Positions 7,959 through 16,685 of a stretch of 64,000 bases of DNA are shown here, in pieces. Position numbers and translations under genes: made by a program. The notes below the pieces were generated by a model, which saw only the letters and a program-made list of their open reading frames with translations, was not told where the DNA came from and did not search any database. The stretch comes from Indolivaga macrotermitis (GTDB lineage Bacteria > Bacteroidota > Bacteroidia > Bacteroidales > Dysgonomonadaceae): NCBI RefSeq assembly GCF_900128985.1, contig NZ_FQUC01000005.1:62001-126000 (forward strand), given 5' to 3'. How positions within the stretch are numbered: the first letter of the stretch is position 1; each line of letters starts with the position of its first letter.

Positions 7959-10900
7959 TTAAGCATTTTGCTCAATCCACTTATGGGCATTTATAAATGC
8001 TTCCATCCAAGGGGTTACGTCATCTCTGCGATTTTCAAATGGATAATGTGCACACTGCCATGGGAATATAGCTCTCTCGGGATGTGGCATTATTGCCAAA
8101 TGGCGCCCATCTTCGGAACAAACAGCTGCAGTATTATAATCAGAGCCATTAGGATTTCCCGGATAAGTGTCATATATGTATTTTCCGACAATATTGTAAG
8201 CCGATTCTTCTTCCGGCAATACAAAGCGTCCTTCACCATGGGCAACCCAAACTCCTAGTTTACTACCTGATAGTGAACTGAACATAACCGAATTGTTCTG
8301 AGGTATTTCAACACTAAGGAATGTTGATTCAAATTTATGCGATATATTATGGTGCATATTAGGTTTCTGTATACGATTAGGAAATACGAGTCCTAATTCC
8401 ATCATAAGCTGGCATCCGTTACATACACCTAAACTTAGCGTATCAGTACGGTCATAAAAGTTTTTCAAGGCTGTTTTTGCTTTTTCATTGAACATAAAGC
8501 TACCAGCCCAACCTTTTGCAGAGCCTAATACATCCGAATTGGAGAAACCTCCACAAAAGACAATCAGGTTGATGTCTTCCAAAGTCTCTCTCCCAGATGC
8601 CAGGTCTGTCATATGCACATCTTTCACATCAAATCCGGCGAGATACAATGTATAAGCCATTTCACGTTCACCATTCGTACCTTTCTCTCTGATAATGGCC
8701 GCTCTGACTCCCGATCGTCCTTCCCGGTTAGGTGTTATCCCCAAATTAGAGAAACGTCCATTGAATGACGGATTGATATGAAATTGCAAAGGCTGATTCT
8801 TATAATTTTCGAAACGTGCTCTGGCACATTCTTCTCCGCTTTGTTTTCTATCCAACAGATAGGACGATTCGTACCAGACATCACGTAATTCGTCGATATC
8901 GAATTCTTCATAGAAATCTCCTTTCTGAATAGTTATCTTACGGGTCTCTGTAGGACGTGCTATTATTGCATACCCGATACCATAATCATCGAGGATTTTT
9001 TCTACCAGGTGATGATGTTTTACCTGAATCAGTACCCCCGGATTTTCAGAGAACAACACTTTTACAACATCTGCATTGTGAAGTTTGTCTAAACGAGCTT
9101 CTAAACCTCCCTGAGGATTGGCAAAGCACATCTCGAGCATAGTTGTAACCATACCTCCGGCAGAAATATCGTGTCCGGCAAGAACAAGTCCTCTATCTAT
9201 AAGTTCCTGAACACAAGCAAATGCATTCTTAAAATATTCGGGATCCCTTACCGTCGGAACTTCTTCTCCTAACTTGCTCATGGTTTGTGCCAAAGCAGAG
9301 CCTCCCAGTTTGAATGTATCAAAAGAAAAGTCTATGTAGTACAGGTAAGTACCTTTTATGTAAGCTAGTACAGGAGATACAATTTTGCGGATATTCTTTA
9401 CTTCTGCGGCAGCCGATATAATAACGGTACCCGGAGCATATACCTTCTCATCCCCATATTTTTGAGTCATCGACAAAGAGTCTTTACCCGTAGGAATATT
9501 GATTCCTAAATCACAGGCAAACGCTGAACAGGCTTCAACAGCACTATATAAGCGGGCATCTTCTCCCGGATTTCTACAAGGCCACATCCAGTTTGCACTT
9601 AGCGAAACACTTTTAAGCCCTTCGGCAAGAGGTGCGAAAACGAGATTAGTTAAAGATTCGGCTATTGCCATTACCGATCCGGCTTCCGGATCTATCATTG
9701 CTACCTGAGGTGCATGCCCAATTGACGTAGCGATACCTGCTCTTCCTCTGTAATCTAAAGCTACTGCCCCTAAATCACTCAATGGTAACTGTATTTCACC
9801 CTGACATTGCTGACGGGCTACTTTACCTGTTACAGAACGGTCTACCTTGTTTGTTAACCAATCTTTGCAGGCAACAGACTCCAGTTGGAGAACATTGGTT
9901 ATATGTTTCTTTACACTGATCAGTTTATAGTCCGGATTCGAATAATACTCTTCAACAGTGTTATCTGTCATTATAGTTTTCGGAGCCTTCCCAAAGAAAT
10001 CCTCCAAACTAAGATCAATAGGGCGTTTTCCATCAGCTTGTTCAAAAACAAACTTCATATCATTGGTAGTTTCGCCTACAACATACATAGGAGAACGTTC
10101 ACGCTCGGCAATATTCTTTATTTTCTCAATCGTTTCAGATGGAACGAGCATTCCCATACGTTCCTGACTTTCGTTTCCTACGATCTCTTTGGATGAAAGT
10201 GTCGGATCGCCTACGGGTAATTGAGAAACGTCAATTTTACCTCCTGTATATTCAACCAGCTCTGAAAGACAGTTTAAGTGCCCGCCGGCACCATGATCGT
10301 GAATTGAAACAATAGGGTTACTATCGCCTTCTGATAAAGTACGGATAACATTCGAAACACGTTTCTGCATTTCAGGATTGGCTCGCTGTACTGCATTCAA
10401 CTCAATACCGCTTGAATATTGTCCGGTATCGACAGATGATACAGCACCGCCACCCATTCCTATGCGATAATTGTCACCACCTAATAGTACGACTTTTTCT
10501 CCGGGTTCGGGTTCATTCTTTATAGCATCTCTCTTGTTGGCAAATCCTACGCCTCCGGCTAGCATTATCACTTTATCATAAGCGAATTTTTTACCATTTT
10601 CAAAATGCTCTAAAGTAAGTACTGATCCACATATCAGAGGTTGCCCGAATTTGTTACCAAAATCAGAAGCACCATTAGAAGCCTTGATCAGAATCTCTTC
10701 CGGAGTTTGATATAACCAATCCCTTTCGGGCATAGTTTCTTCCCACTCGCGCCCGGCTTTGGTTCTCGGATAAGAAGTCATATAAACAGCTGTTCCGGCA
10801 ATGGGGAGAGAACCCTTTCCCCCACCCAACCGGTCACGGATTTCGCCACCTGTTCCGGTAGCAGCACCATTAAACGGTTCAACTGTAGTTGGGAAATTAT

Positions 10901-11642
10901 GAGTTTCGGCTTTTAATGAAATAACCGACTTTATTTGTTTGGTTCGGAAATAGTCTGGTTTATCGCCACTTGCCGGAGCAAATTGTTCTATTTCGGGACC
11001 ATCGTTAAAGGCAACATTATCTTTGTAAGCCGATACCAGTTTATTCAGATTGGTATTAGCTGTTTTCTTAATCAACTGAAAAAGTGTACTTTCTTTCTCT
11101 TCCCCATCAATAATGAATGTTCCATTGAATATTTTATGACGGCAGTGCTCCGAATTGACCTGTGAAAAGCCGAAAACCTCACTGTCGGTTAATTTCCTGT
11201 TGAGTTTTAGGCTCAGATTATTCAGATAATCAATTTCTTCATTACTTAGGGCAAGACCTTCCTGTACATTATATGCAGCTATATCATCTATTTCGAGAAT
11301 AGGGTCAGGTGTCTTGTTTATAGTAAATAAATCCTGCTCCAAGCCATCATACCTTTGCTGTAGCATGGGGTCGAAAGACGAATCTTTATCTGCGGCAAAG
11401 AACTCTTCTATACGAATAATGCCGGTGATACCCATATTTTGAGTGATTTCAACGGCATTTGTACTCCAGGGAGTAATCATTTCTTTACGAGGCCCGACAA
11501 AGTGCCCTTCTTTTCTCGAGGACTCAACCGGGTCGGCTTCTCCAAACAACCACCTTAATTTAGATATATCGGCAGGATCAATCGCCGACAAAGTCTGAAC
11601 TGCTATTATGTTTTTTGCTGAATTAAGAAAGAAAGAGACCAT
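7959..11642 (-). CDS. purL: Phosphoribosylformylglycinamidine synthase, large single-chain form
   Basis: Catalyses the ATP- and glutamine-dependent conversion of FGAR to FGAM, the fourth step of purine synthesis. At 1227 residues it is the large fused form (Gram-negative type), not the PurS/PurQ/PurL complex. The order is an N-terminal PurS-like domain, two AIR-synthase-type ATP-binding halves (GGKGSLPIAGTAVY near 280) and a C-terminal class I glutamine amidotransferase. The amidotransferase triad is visible as Cys1074 in GVCNGCQ and His1187/Glu1189 in PHPERA. Nothing appears missing. A -7 box lies 43 bases upstream of the start. A terminator shared with the convergent gene follows. Confidence 0.97.
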   Translation of the reverse strand: MVSFFLNSAKNIIAVQTLSAIDPADISKLRWLFGEADPVESSRKEGHFVGPRKEMITPWSTNAVEITQNMGITGIIRIEEFFAADKDSSFDPMLQQRYDGLEQDLFTINKTPDPILEIDDIAAYNVQEGLALSNEEIDYLNNLSLKLNRKLTDSEVFGFSQVNSEHCRHKIFNGTFIIDGEEKESTLFQLIKKTANTNLNKLVSAYKDNVAFNDGPEIEQFAPASGDKPDYFRTKQIKSVISLKAETHNFPTTVEPFNGAATGTGGEIRDRLGGGKGSLPIAGTAVYMTSYPRTKAGREWEETMPERDWLYQTPEEILIKASNGASDFGNKFGQPLICGSVLTLEHFENGKKFAYDKVIMLAGGVGFANKRDAIKNEPEPGEKVVLLGGDNYRIGMGGGAVSSVDTGQYSSGIELNAVQRANPEMQKRVSNVIRTLSEGDSNPIVSIHDHGAGGHLNCLSELVEYTGGKIDVSQLPVGDPTLSSKEIVGNESQERMGMLVPSETIEKIKNIAERERSPMYVVGETTNDMKFVFEQADGKRPIDLSLEDFFGKAPKTIMTDNTVEEYYSNPDYKLISVKKHITNVLQLESVACKDWLTNKVDRSVTGKVARQQCQGEIQLPLSDLGAVALDYRGRAGIATSIGHAPQVAMIDPEAGSVMAIAESLTNLVFAPLAEGLKSVSLSANWMWPCRNPGEDARLYSAVEACSAFACDLGINIPTGKDSLSMTQKYGDEKVYAPGTVIISAAAEVKNIRKIVSPVLAYIKGTYLYYIDFSFDTFKLGGSALAQTMSKLGEEVPTVRDPEYFKNAFACVQELIDRGLVLAGHDISAGGMVTTMLEMCFANPQGGLEARLDKLHNADVVKVLFSENPGVLIQVKHHHLVEKILDDYGIGYAIIARPTETRKITIQKGDFYEEFDIDELRDVWYESSYLLDRKQSGEECARARFENYKNQPLQFHINPSFNGRFSNLGITPNREGRSGVRAAIIREKGTNGEREMAYTLYLAGFDVKDVHMTDLASGRETLEDINLIVFCGGFSNSDVLGSAKGWAGSFMFNEKAKTALKNFYDRTDTLSLGVCNGCQLMMELGLVFPNRIQKPNMHHNISHKFESTFLSVEIPQNNSVMFSSLSGSKLGVWVAHGEGRFVLPEEESAYNIVGKYIYDTYPGNPNGSDYNTAAVCSEDGRHLAIMPHPERAIFPWQCAHYPFENRRDDVTPWMEAFINAHKWIEQNA

Positions 11643-11684
11643 ACGTTAGATTAAGATATTTATCATGTTATGTAAATCTGTGAT

Positions 11685-11692
11685 CAAAGTTA
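11685..11692 (-). promoter_or_regulatory. Putative -7 box of purL
   Basis: The minus strand reads TAACTTTG, a full match to TAnnTTTG, 43 bases before the purL start. No clear -33 element was seen. Confidence 0.4.
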
Positions 11693-11747
11693 GTGAAAAG
11701 AATATTACGAATAAAACCTAAATCCGATATTTTGGTATTAAAAAGAA

Positions 11748-11778
11748 AAAGGTCCGTAACATTCCATTACCGACCTTT
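11748..11778 (-). terminator. Terminator after the small helical protein gene
   Basis: aaaggtccgtaa (11748-11759) pairs with ttaccgaccttt (11767-11778) with one mismatch. T-rich sequence follows on the minus strand. It lies 18 bases past the stop at 11797. Confidence 0.7.
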
Positions 11779-11796
11779 CATTTTTGTTATATTTCA

Positions 11797-12117
11797 CTAT
11801 TCTTTTTTCTTTTTATCATCATCCAGAATCTCACTTGCTTTCTGTGATAAATCGCGGGCTGTACGCTTTGCTTGAATAGTCAGGTCTTCAACTTTATCTT
11901 CAATAATATCTGAATATTCGCGAGCCTTATGCGATAAGGTATCGAAAAGAGATTTAGCTTGTCCTTTCAGGTCAGTATATTTTCCTTTGAAGAATTTCTC
12001 CCAGTCTATTTCAATACCTTCCTTGTCCATAAAATCTTTTACAACTTTCAAAGACTTTACTGCTTGTTCTTCCGATAATCCAGCTTCTTCTTGTAGTTTC
12101 TTAAGTAAGTTTTCCAT
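11797..12117 (-). CDS. Small charged helical protein, function unknown
   Basis: A 106-residue soluble protein predicted almost entirely helical and amphipathic, very rich in Lys, Glu and Asp, with a basic tail (KKKKE). The N-terminal part (MENLLKKLQEEAGLSEEQAVKSLKVVKDFMDK) looks like a small helical bundle; residues 55-100 form heptad-like repeats (QAKSLF, KAREYS, DKVEDL, QAKRTARDL) similar in style to stress-related or apolipoprotein-like helices. No named family was recognised. It has its own terminator and is divergent from the cupin gene. That it is a real gene rests on length, codon pattern and clean flanking signals. Confidence 0.7.
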   Translation of the reverse strand: MENLLKKLQEEAGLSEEQAVKSLKVVKDFMDKEGIEIDWEKFFKGKYTDLKGQAKSLFDTLSHKAREYSDIIEDKVEDLTIQAKRTARDLSQKASEILDDDKKKKE

Positions 12118-12264
12118 AACGTTCTTTCCTTTATATAAGTTCTGTTTTAAATAACGCAGATTATATCTATATAGTTTAACTATTTACAAATATTTAGATT
12201 TTTACCGAAGATAATATCTAAAAAAGAACGACCTTTGTTTTTATAATCAAACTTTCTAATCATT

Positions 12265-12621
12265 ATGAATAAGATACTAAGTAGACCTTTCTTTATTAGT
12301 AGCTGCGAACCTGTATATGTTGTTGATAAAGGTGTTACCCGCCAATTTATCGGCTATACTAATGATATAATGACAGTAAAAGTCTTTTTCGAAAAAGGAG
12401 CTATCGGTTATACACATTCTCATCCTCATGTGCAAACAGCTTATATTGACTCCGGCAAATTTGAGGTTACAATCGGTAACGAAACCCAAATACTTGAGGC
12501 CGGAGACGGATTTGTTGCCGAACCCAATATCGAGCATGGAGTAGTTTGTCTTGAAGCAGGAATTATCATCGACACGTTTAATCCTATAAGAGAAGACTTT
12601 TATGCGACAATAAATAAATGA
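12265..12621 (+). CDS. Single-domain cupin protein
   Basis: A 118-residue conserved beta-barrel (cupin 2 type). Cupin motif 1 is HSHPHVQTAYIDSGKFEVTIG: His51 and His53 are metal ligands, and Gln57 stands where a glutamate is usual. His91 in EPNIEHGV supplies the third histidine. Such proteins range from sugar isomerases to sensors, and no substrate can be assigned. Its stop is 3 bases from the stop of the convergent uraA with no hairpin between, so transcripts may overlap. The Glu-to-Gln change may alter the metal or activity (inference). Confidence 0.85.
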   Translation: MNKILSRPFFISSCEPVYVVDKGVTRQFIGYTNDIMTVKVFFEKGAIGYTHSHPHVQTAYIDSGKFEVTIGNETQILEAGDGFVAEPNIEHGVVCLEAGIIIDTFNPIREDFYATINK

Positions 12622-12624
12622 GTT

Positions 12625-13914
12625 TTACTTCTCGGCAAACATATCCTTAAAGTCCACAACTTCTTTACCTGGTAATATTTGATTCAAGACAATACCGATA
12701 ATAGAAGCCAGAGCCATACCTTCGAGCGAAAAATGGCTTCCTATATGTATAGCAGCACCACCGATTCCAATAACCAGAATCACGGATGCTATAATCAGGT
12801 TGCGTTTAAGCGCAAAATCGATCTTATTTTCGACAAGCATACGCAATCCACTGGATGCTATAATACCAAATAGAAGTATCGAAACTCCTCCCATTACCGG
12901 AGTTGGTATGGATGATAACAAGGCTGCTATTTTTCCGCAAAAACCAAACAGGATAGCAAAGATAGCTGCTCCTATAAATAAATATATACTAAATGCTTTG
13001 GTAATAGCCAGTACACCTATATTTTCACCATAAGTAGTATTAGGTGGCCCTCCGATGCAAGCTGCAATAACGGAAGCTACACCATCGCCAAACATCGAAC
13101 TATGTAATCCGGGATCGGCAAGCAGGTCTTTTTCTACTACTTTACTCAATACCAACTGATGCCCGATATGCTCGGCAATAGGAACTATGGCTACCGGAAC
13201 CATCAGCAGAAAGACTTTCCATGTGAAATGCGGGGCAAAGTCGACAAATGGTATCTGGAATGGCGGAACCTGAAACCATGGAGCATCTATAACCGCTTGA
13301 AGATCTACAATACCCATGATCACAGCAAATATATATCCTCCGATTATACCCATAAGTACAGGAACAACACTTAAAAATCCCCGTGTAAATATTGCAAATA
13401 TTATAGTTATCAGTAATGTGACCAGACCAACCAACACATAAGTAATGTCGTATCCCCCATCGTGATTTGTAACCATCCCAACAGCTACAGCCGATAAACC
13501 TAATCCTATTACCATAATTACAGGTCCTACAACAATCGGAGGGAGCAACTTCATCAGCCAGCGTGTTCCCGTTTTAGAAATTACAAGAGCAACAATGGCA
13601 TACACCAAACCAACCATAAAGCTACCCATCATGATACCAGCAAAACCATCGAATGCTTTTGTGGCTATAATCGGGTTTATAAAGGCAAATGACGAACCTA
13701 AGTAAGATGGAACTTTGCCCCGTGTAACCAGAATGAATGCCAATGTACCCAATCCACTGGATACAAGAGCCACGGCCGGACTCATACCTGTTAATGCAGG
13801 AACCAGTACTGTAGAACCGAACATTGCAAAGAGATGTTGTATACTAAGCAACAGCCATTGAAGAGGTTTTGGTTTTTCATTTATGCCCAATACTATTTTG
13901 TTTGGTGAACTCAT
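12625..13914 (-). CDS. uraA: Uracil:proton symporter, NCS2 family
   Basis: A 429-residue inner-membrane transporter with about 14 hydrophobic segments. It opens with the NCS2 signature of uracil permeases (QHLFAMFGSTVLVPALTG) and carries the substrate-site glutamates in IAEHIGHQ and YGENIGV, which correspond in context to E. coli UraA Glu241 and Glu290. It probably imports uracil for salvage, although xanthine or other nucleobases cannot be excluded. The promoter shares a 16-bp block with the argD upstream region. It lies next to arginine genes but has its own start signals; arginine and pyrimidine synthesis both draw on carbamoyl phosphate. Confidence 0.9.
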   Translation of the reverse strand: MSSPNKIVLGINEKPKPLQWLLLSIQHLFAMFGSTVLVPALTGMSPAVALVSSGLGTLAFILVTRGKVPSYLGSSFAFINPIIATKAFDGFAGIMMGSFMVGLVYAIVALVISKTGTRWLMKLLPPIVVGPVIMVIGLGLSAVAVGMVTNHDGGYDITYVLVGLVTLLITIIFAIFTRGFLSVVPVLMGIIGGYIFAVIMGIVDLQAVIDAPWFQVPPFQIPFVDFAPHFTWKVFLLMVPVAIVPIAEHIGHQLVLSKVVEKDLLADPGLHSSMFGDGVASVIAACIGGPPNTTYGENIGVLAITKAFSIYLFIGAAIFAILFGFCGKIAALLSSIPTPVMGGVSILLFGIIASSGLRMLVENKIDFALKRNLIIASVILVIGIGGAAIHIGSHFSLEGMALASIIGIVLNQILPGKEVVDFKDMFAEK

Positions 13915-13961
13915 GAAGATGTTTTTAAATGGTTATTATTAGGAGGTTATTTTTTCGGTGA

Positions 13962-13969
13962 CAAAAGTA
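13962..13969 (-). promoter_or_regulatory. Putative -7 box of uraA
   Basis: The minus strand reads TACTTTTG (fits TAnnTTTG) inside the block ggtgacaaaagtaaca (13957-13972), which recurs exactly upstream of argD at 15229-15244. It lies 48 bases before the uraA start. Confidence 0.5.
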
Positions 13970-13983
13970 ACATATTTACACAT

Positions 13984-14012
13984 AAAAAAAGCACCCCGAC
14001 GAGGCGCTTTTT
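13984..14012 (-). terminator. Terminator after argD
   Basis: A hairpin around aaaaagcaccccg and gaggcgcttttt with one mismatch, GC-rich at its centre, is followed on the minus strand by T residues. It directly follows the argD stop at 14017. Confidence 0.8.
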
Positions 14013-14016
14013 CACA

Positions 14017-15138
14017 TTATAATATCTGTTTAAATTTAATAAGGAATTCATCAGCCTGCTCTTTTGTCAGGCATAATGGAGGCAACAAACGGAAAACATT
14101 TGTACCGGTAGCTCCTGTGAATATTTTATCTTCAAACAAAAGCTTAGATCTTTTTTCTTTGATCGGTTCATCAAATTCGATACCGATAATAAGCCCACGC
14201 CCTCTAACCTCTTTTACTTTAGGAAGCTTCTTCAGCTCTGTTATCAAATAATCACCTATTGTTTTTGCATTCTCTATCAGATTCTCTTTTTTGAAGATAT
14301 CGAGAACCGCAATAGCAGCAGCACAACCTAAATGGTTACCACCAAAAGTAGTTCCCAGCTGTCCGTAAACAGCCTTAAACATAGGATTAATCAAAACGCC
14401 GGCCATTGGAAAACCATTGGCAATACCTTTTGCCACAGTTATCAAATCGGCTTGAATACCTGCGTATTGGTGTGCAAAGAATTTACCTGTACGCCCATAT
14501 CCTGATTGTATTTCGTCAAGGATCAATATAGTACCTGTCTCTGTACAAATATCACGAAGTTGTTTCAAAAAGTTATCATCTGGAACATGTATTCCTGCAA
14601 CACCCTGGATACCTTCGATTATTACAGAAGAATATTCTTTAGTTTCAAGTTCTTTTTTTACTGCTTCAATATCATTGAATGGAACAAAGGTCGTATAGTC
14701 TGTCCGGTTTACAGGAGCGCTATATGCAGGTATATCAGTAACAGCAACGGTTACAGATGTACGACCGTGAAAGGCTTTTTTGAATGCGAGAACTTTGCGG
14801 CGCCCGTTATGGAAAGATGCCAGTTTGATCGCATTTTCATTGGCTTCGGCTCCCGAGTTGATAAGAAACAGATGATAATCGGGATATCCGCATTGCTCTC
14901 CCAATTTACCGGCCAGTTCTACTTGCAGTTTATTGATAACCGAATTGGAATAAAATCCGAGCTTATTCAACTGATCAGTCACTTTTTCTACATAATACGG
15001 ATGGGTATGTCCTACCGAGATAACTGCATGACCGCCGTATAAATCCAAATACTTGTTGCCTTTATCGTCATATACATAGCAACCTTCGCCTTTTACTATA
15101 TTCAAATCGAATAGCGGAAATACATCAAAAAGTTTCAT
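14017..15138 (-). CDS. argD: Acetylornithine (or succinylornithine) aminotransferase
   Basis: A PLP-dependent class III aminotransferase that makes N-acylornithine from the semialdehyde in arginine synthesis. The 373 residues include NSGAEANE (94-101), LDEIQSGYGRTGKF (208-220 region) and the PLP lysine Lys237 in ITVAKGIANGFP. In Bacteroides the pathway runs on N-succinyl rather than N-acetyl intermediates, so this enzyme may act on succinylornithine (family knowledge applied by inference). It is last in the cluster and separated from the MutS-like gene by 156 bases carrying its own promoter and unusual GTCAC repeats. Confidence 0.93.
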   Translation of the reverse strand: MKLFDVFPLFDLNIVKGEGCYVYDDKGNKYLDLYGGHAVISVGHTHPYYVEKVTDQLNKLGFYSNSVINKLQVELAGKLGEQCGYPDYHLFLINSGAEANENAIKLASFHNGRRKVLAFKKAFHGRTSVTVAVTDIPAYSAPVNRTDYTTFVPFNDIEAVKKELETKEYSSVIIEGIQGVAGIHVPDDNFLKQLRDICTETGTILILDEIQSGYGRTGKFFAHQYAGIQADLITVAKGIANGFPMAGVLINPMFKAVYGQLGTTFGGNHLGCAAAIAVLDIFKKENLIENAKTIGDYLITELKKLPKVKEVRGRGLIIGIEFDEPIKEKRSKLLFEDKIFTGATGTNVFRLLPPLCLTKEQADEFLIKFKQIL

Positions 15139-15165
15139 GTCTGTTTATTTTTTGTATACTTTCTG

Positions 15166-15245
15166 TCACTTTTTTGTCACCTTATAAATATCTGCTATTA
15201 AATATTTTATCTTCTTAAAAGTGACAAAGGTGACAAAAGTAACAC
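15166..15245 (-). promoter_or_regulatory. argD upstream region with GTCAC repeats and -7 box
   Basis: The minus strand carries the -7 box TACTTTTG (15234-15241), then two GTCAC copies about 10 bases apart, and further on two GTGAC copies in opposite orientation (about 15166-15181). The block ggtgacaaaagtaaca (15229-15244) is identical to one at uraA. Two facing pairs could form an operator or a leader hairpin. Confidence 0.45.
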
Positions 15246-15294
15246 GTTTTTATATTATTTTTTTTCTTGTTTTAAGCTTTCTGTATAGATAAAA

Positions 15295-16650
15295 TTATTC
15301 TGTATTATTATTCAATAACACTTCATTAATCATCTCTACAACACCCTCTTTTCGAATGATATACATACCTAATCTATCCGTAGATATACCATCTTTCAAT
15401 TTGTATGTATATACCGGGTGACCGTTTTCTTCACGAATATCAAAACATCTGAAGTTGATGTTACTGTTTACTTTCAACTCTTCGGCTGCTTCTACAATAT
15501 GGGTTGATATGACAAAGAAAGAACTCTTGATACGGGCAAAAGCCGATACAATAGCCAGTGTTCCGTCATAAGCATCCTTTACATTAGTACCCCTGAACAG
15601 TTCGTCGAAAATAACCATCATATTGCTGTTTACTTTCAGCCGTTCTGCAACATGTTTTACTCTGAGTACTTCTGCATAGAAATGGCTGTAACCCGATTGA
15701 AGATTATCCGAAATATTTATAGTAGTACATAGACCCGAAACAAGGCTCATACTAAAGTTTTTTGCAGGTACCGGAAATCCCGCATGTGCCAGATATACCG
15801 ATACTCCCAGAGCTTTCAGAAAAGTAGATTTACCTGCCATATTAGGCCCTGTAACAAACAGCAGATTAGAGTTTGTATCAAATTGAATATCATTATTGAT
15901 AGCATTCTCTACAAAAGGATGGAAAATTCCTTCCGCTTTCAGCCTATTTTCTGTTTTGGGTAATACTTCGGGATAGCAGAATCCGTATTCGGATGCAGCT
16001 TTTGCCACCGACAAATAAGCGTCGTATTCGTAAATCAAATCGAACATATATTGCAGGTTCCGTTGTTGCGCATACCGGAATATATAGTTATACTCGGCTA
16101 CATCAAAGGGTCTTATATCGATCATATCCAGTAATACTTTCATCTCCTGAATTTCCAGAATCTCAAGAATCCTCTTATTACGCTTTTGAAAGAGCGAGGG
16201 AAGTGTTCCCGAAGACTTCTCATCTAATAAATGACAAAATTTATACAAACGTTGTAATATCTTGATGATAGACTTAACGCCCTTTTCTACAACAAAATAA
16301 TTTTCGCTCGACCGTAATTTGTTTAATAACTGATTATTAAGAGGACGCCACAGTTTTGTCGGACGCCTGAGCGAATACTCCCTGTGTTTCTGGTAATATT
16401 CGGCAAAGCTAAGCGTATCCATATCTATATCAAGGTCGGTAAACCCATGCTGTTGAAAGAATGCGATAGCTTCGCTACGTCCCCGTATAGCATCGAGGTC
16501 GGTCAAAGGTTCCGACAAGAAGTGATACAACTTATTCTCTCCCCCTTTACAAGTTGTAAAGTTGAACAACCCGAATATAGACTTGCTATCTTGATTAACA
16601 GCAAATATATCCAAGTCCCTTTTAGTCTGATTATCTACCTCGAATGCCAT
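15295..16650 (-). CDS. Short MutS-like ATPase
   Basis: A 451-residue protein homologous to the core and ATPase domains (III and V) of MutS but without the N-terminal mismatch-binding and connector domains, so about half the length of real MutS. Visible motifs are Walker A GPNMAGKST (278-286), the region NLQSGYSHFYAEVLR, Walker B VIFDELFRGTN, and the switch-like STHIVEAAEEL. Such short MutS homologues are common in Bacteroidetes; they lack the mismatch-reading Phe-x-Glu and their role is unknown. It sits between argD and argC. The C-terminal 20 residues are Asn-rich. Confidence 0.85.
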   Translation of the reverse strand: MAFEVDNQTKRDLDIFAVNQDSKSIFGLFNFTTCKGGENKLYHFLSEPLTDLDAIRGRSEAIAFFQQHGFTDLDIDMDTLSFAEYYQKHREYSLRRPTKLWRPLNNQLLNKLRSSENYFVVEKGVKSIIKILQRLYKFCHLLDEKSSGTLPSLFQKRNKRILEILEIQEMKVLLDMIDIRPFDVAEYNYIFRYAQQRNLQYMFDLIYEYDAYLSVAKAASEYGFCYPEVLPKTENRLKAEGIFHPFVENAINNDIQFDTNSNLLFVTGPNMAGKSTFLKALGVSVYLAHAGFPVPAKNFSMSLVSGLCTTINISDNLQSGYSHFYAEVLRVKHVAERLKVNSNMMVIFDELFRGTNVKDAYDGTLAIVSAFARIKSSFFVISTHIVEAAEELKVNSNINFRCFDIREENGHPVYTYKLKDGISTDRLGMYIIRKEGVVEMINEVLLNNNTE

Positions 16651-16685
16651 AAGCGTTTAATTTTATAGATGCAGAACTAATGTTG

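Noticed and set aside
14506-15042. 178-codon plus-strand open frame
   Set aside because: Lies fully antisense to argD, whose protein is conserved end to end. The antisense product has no recognisable domain.
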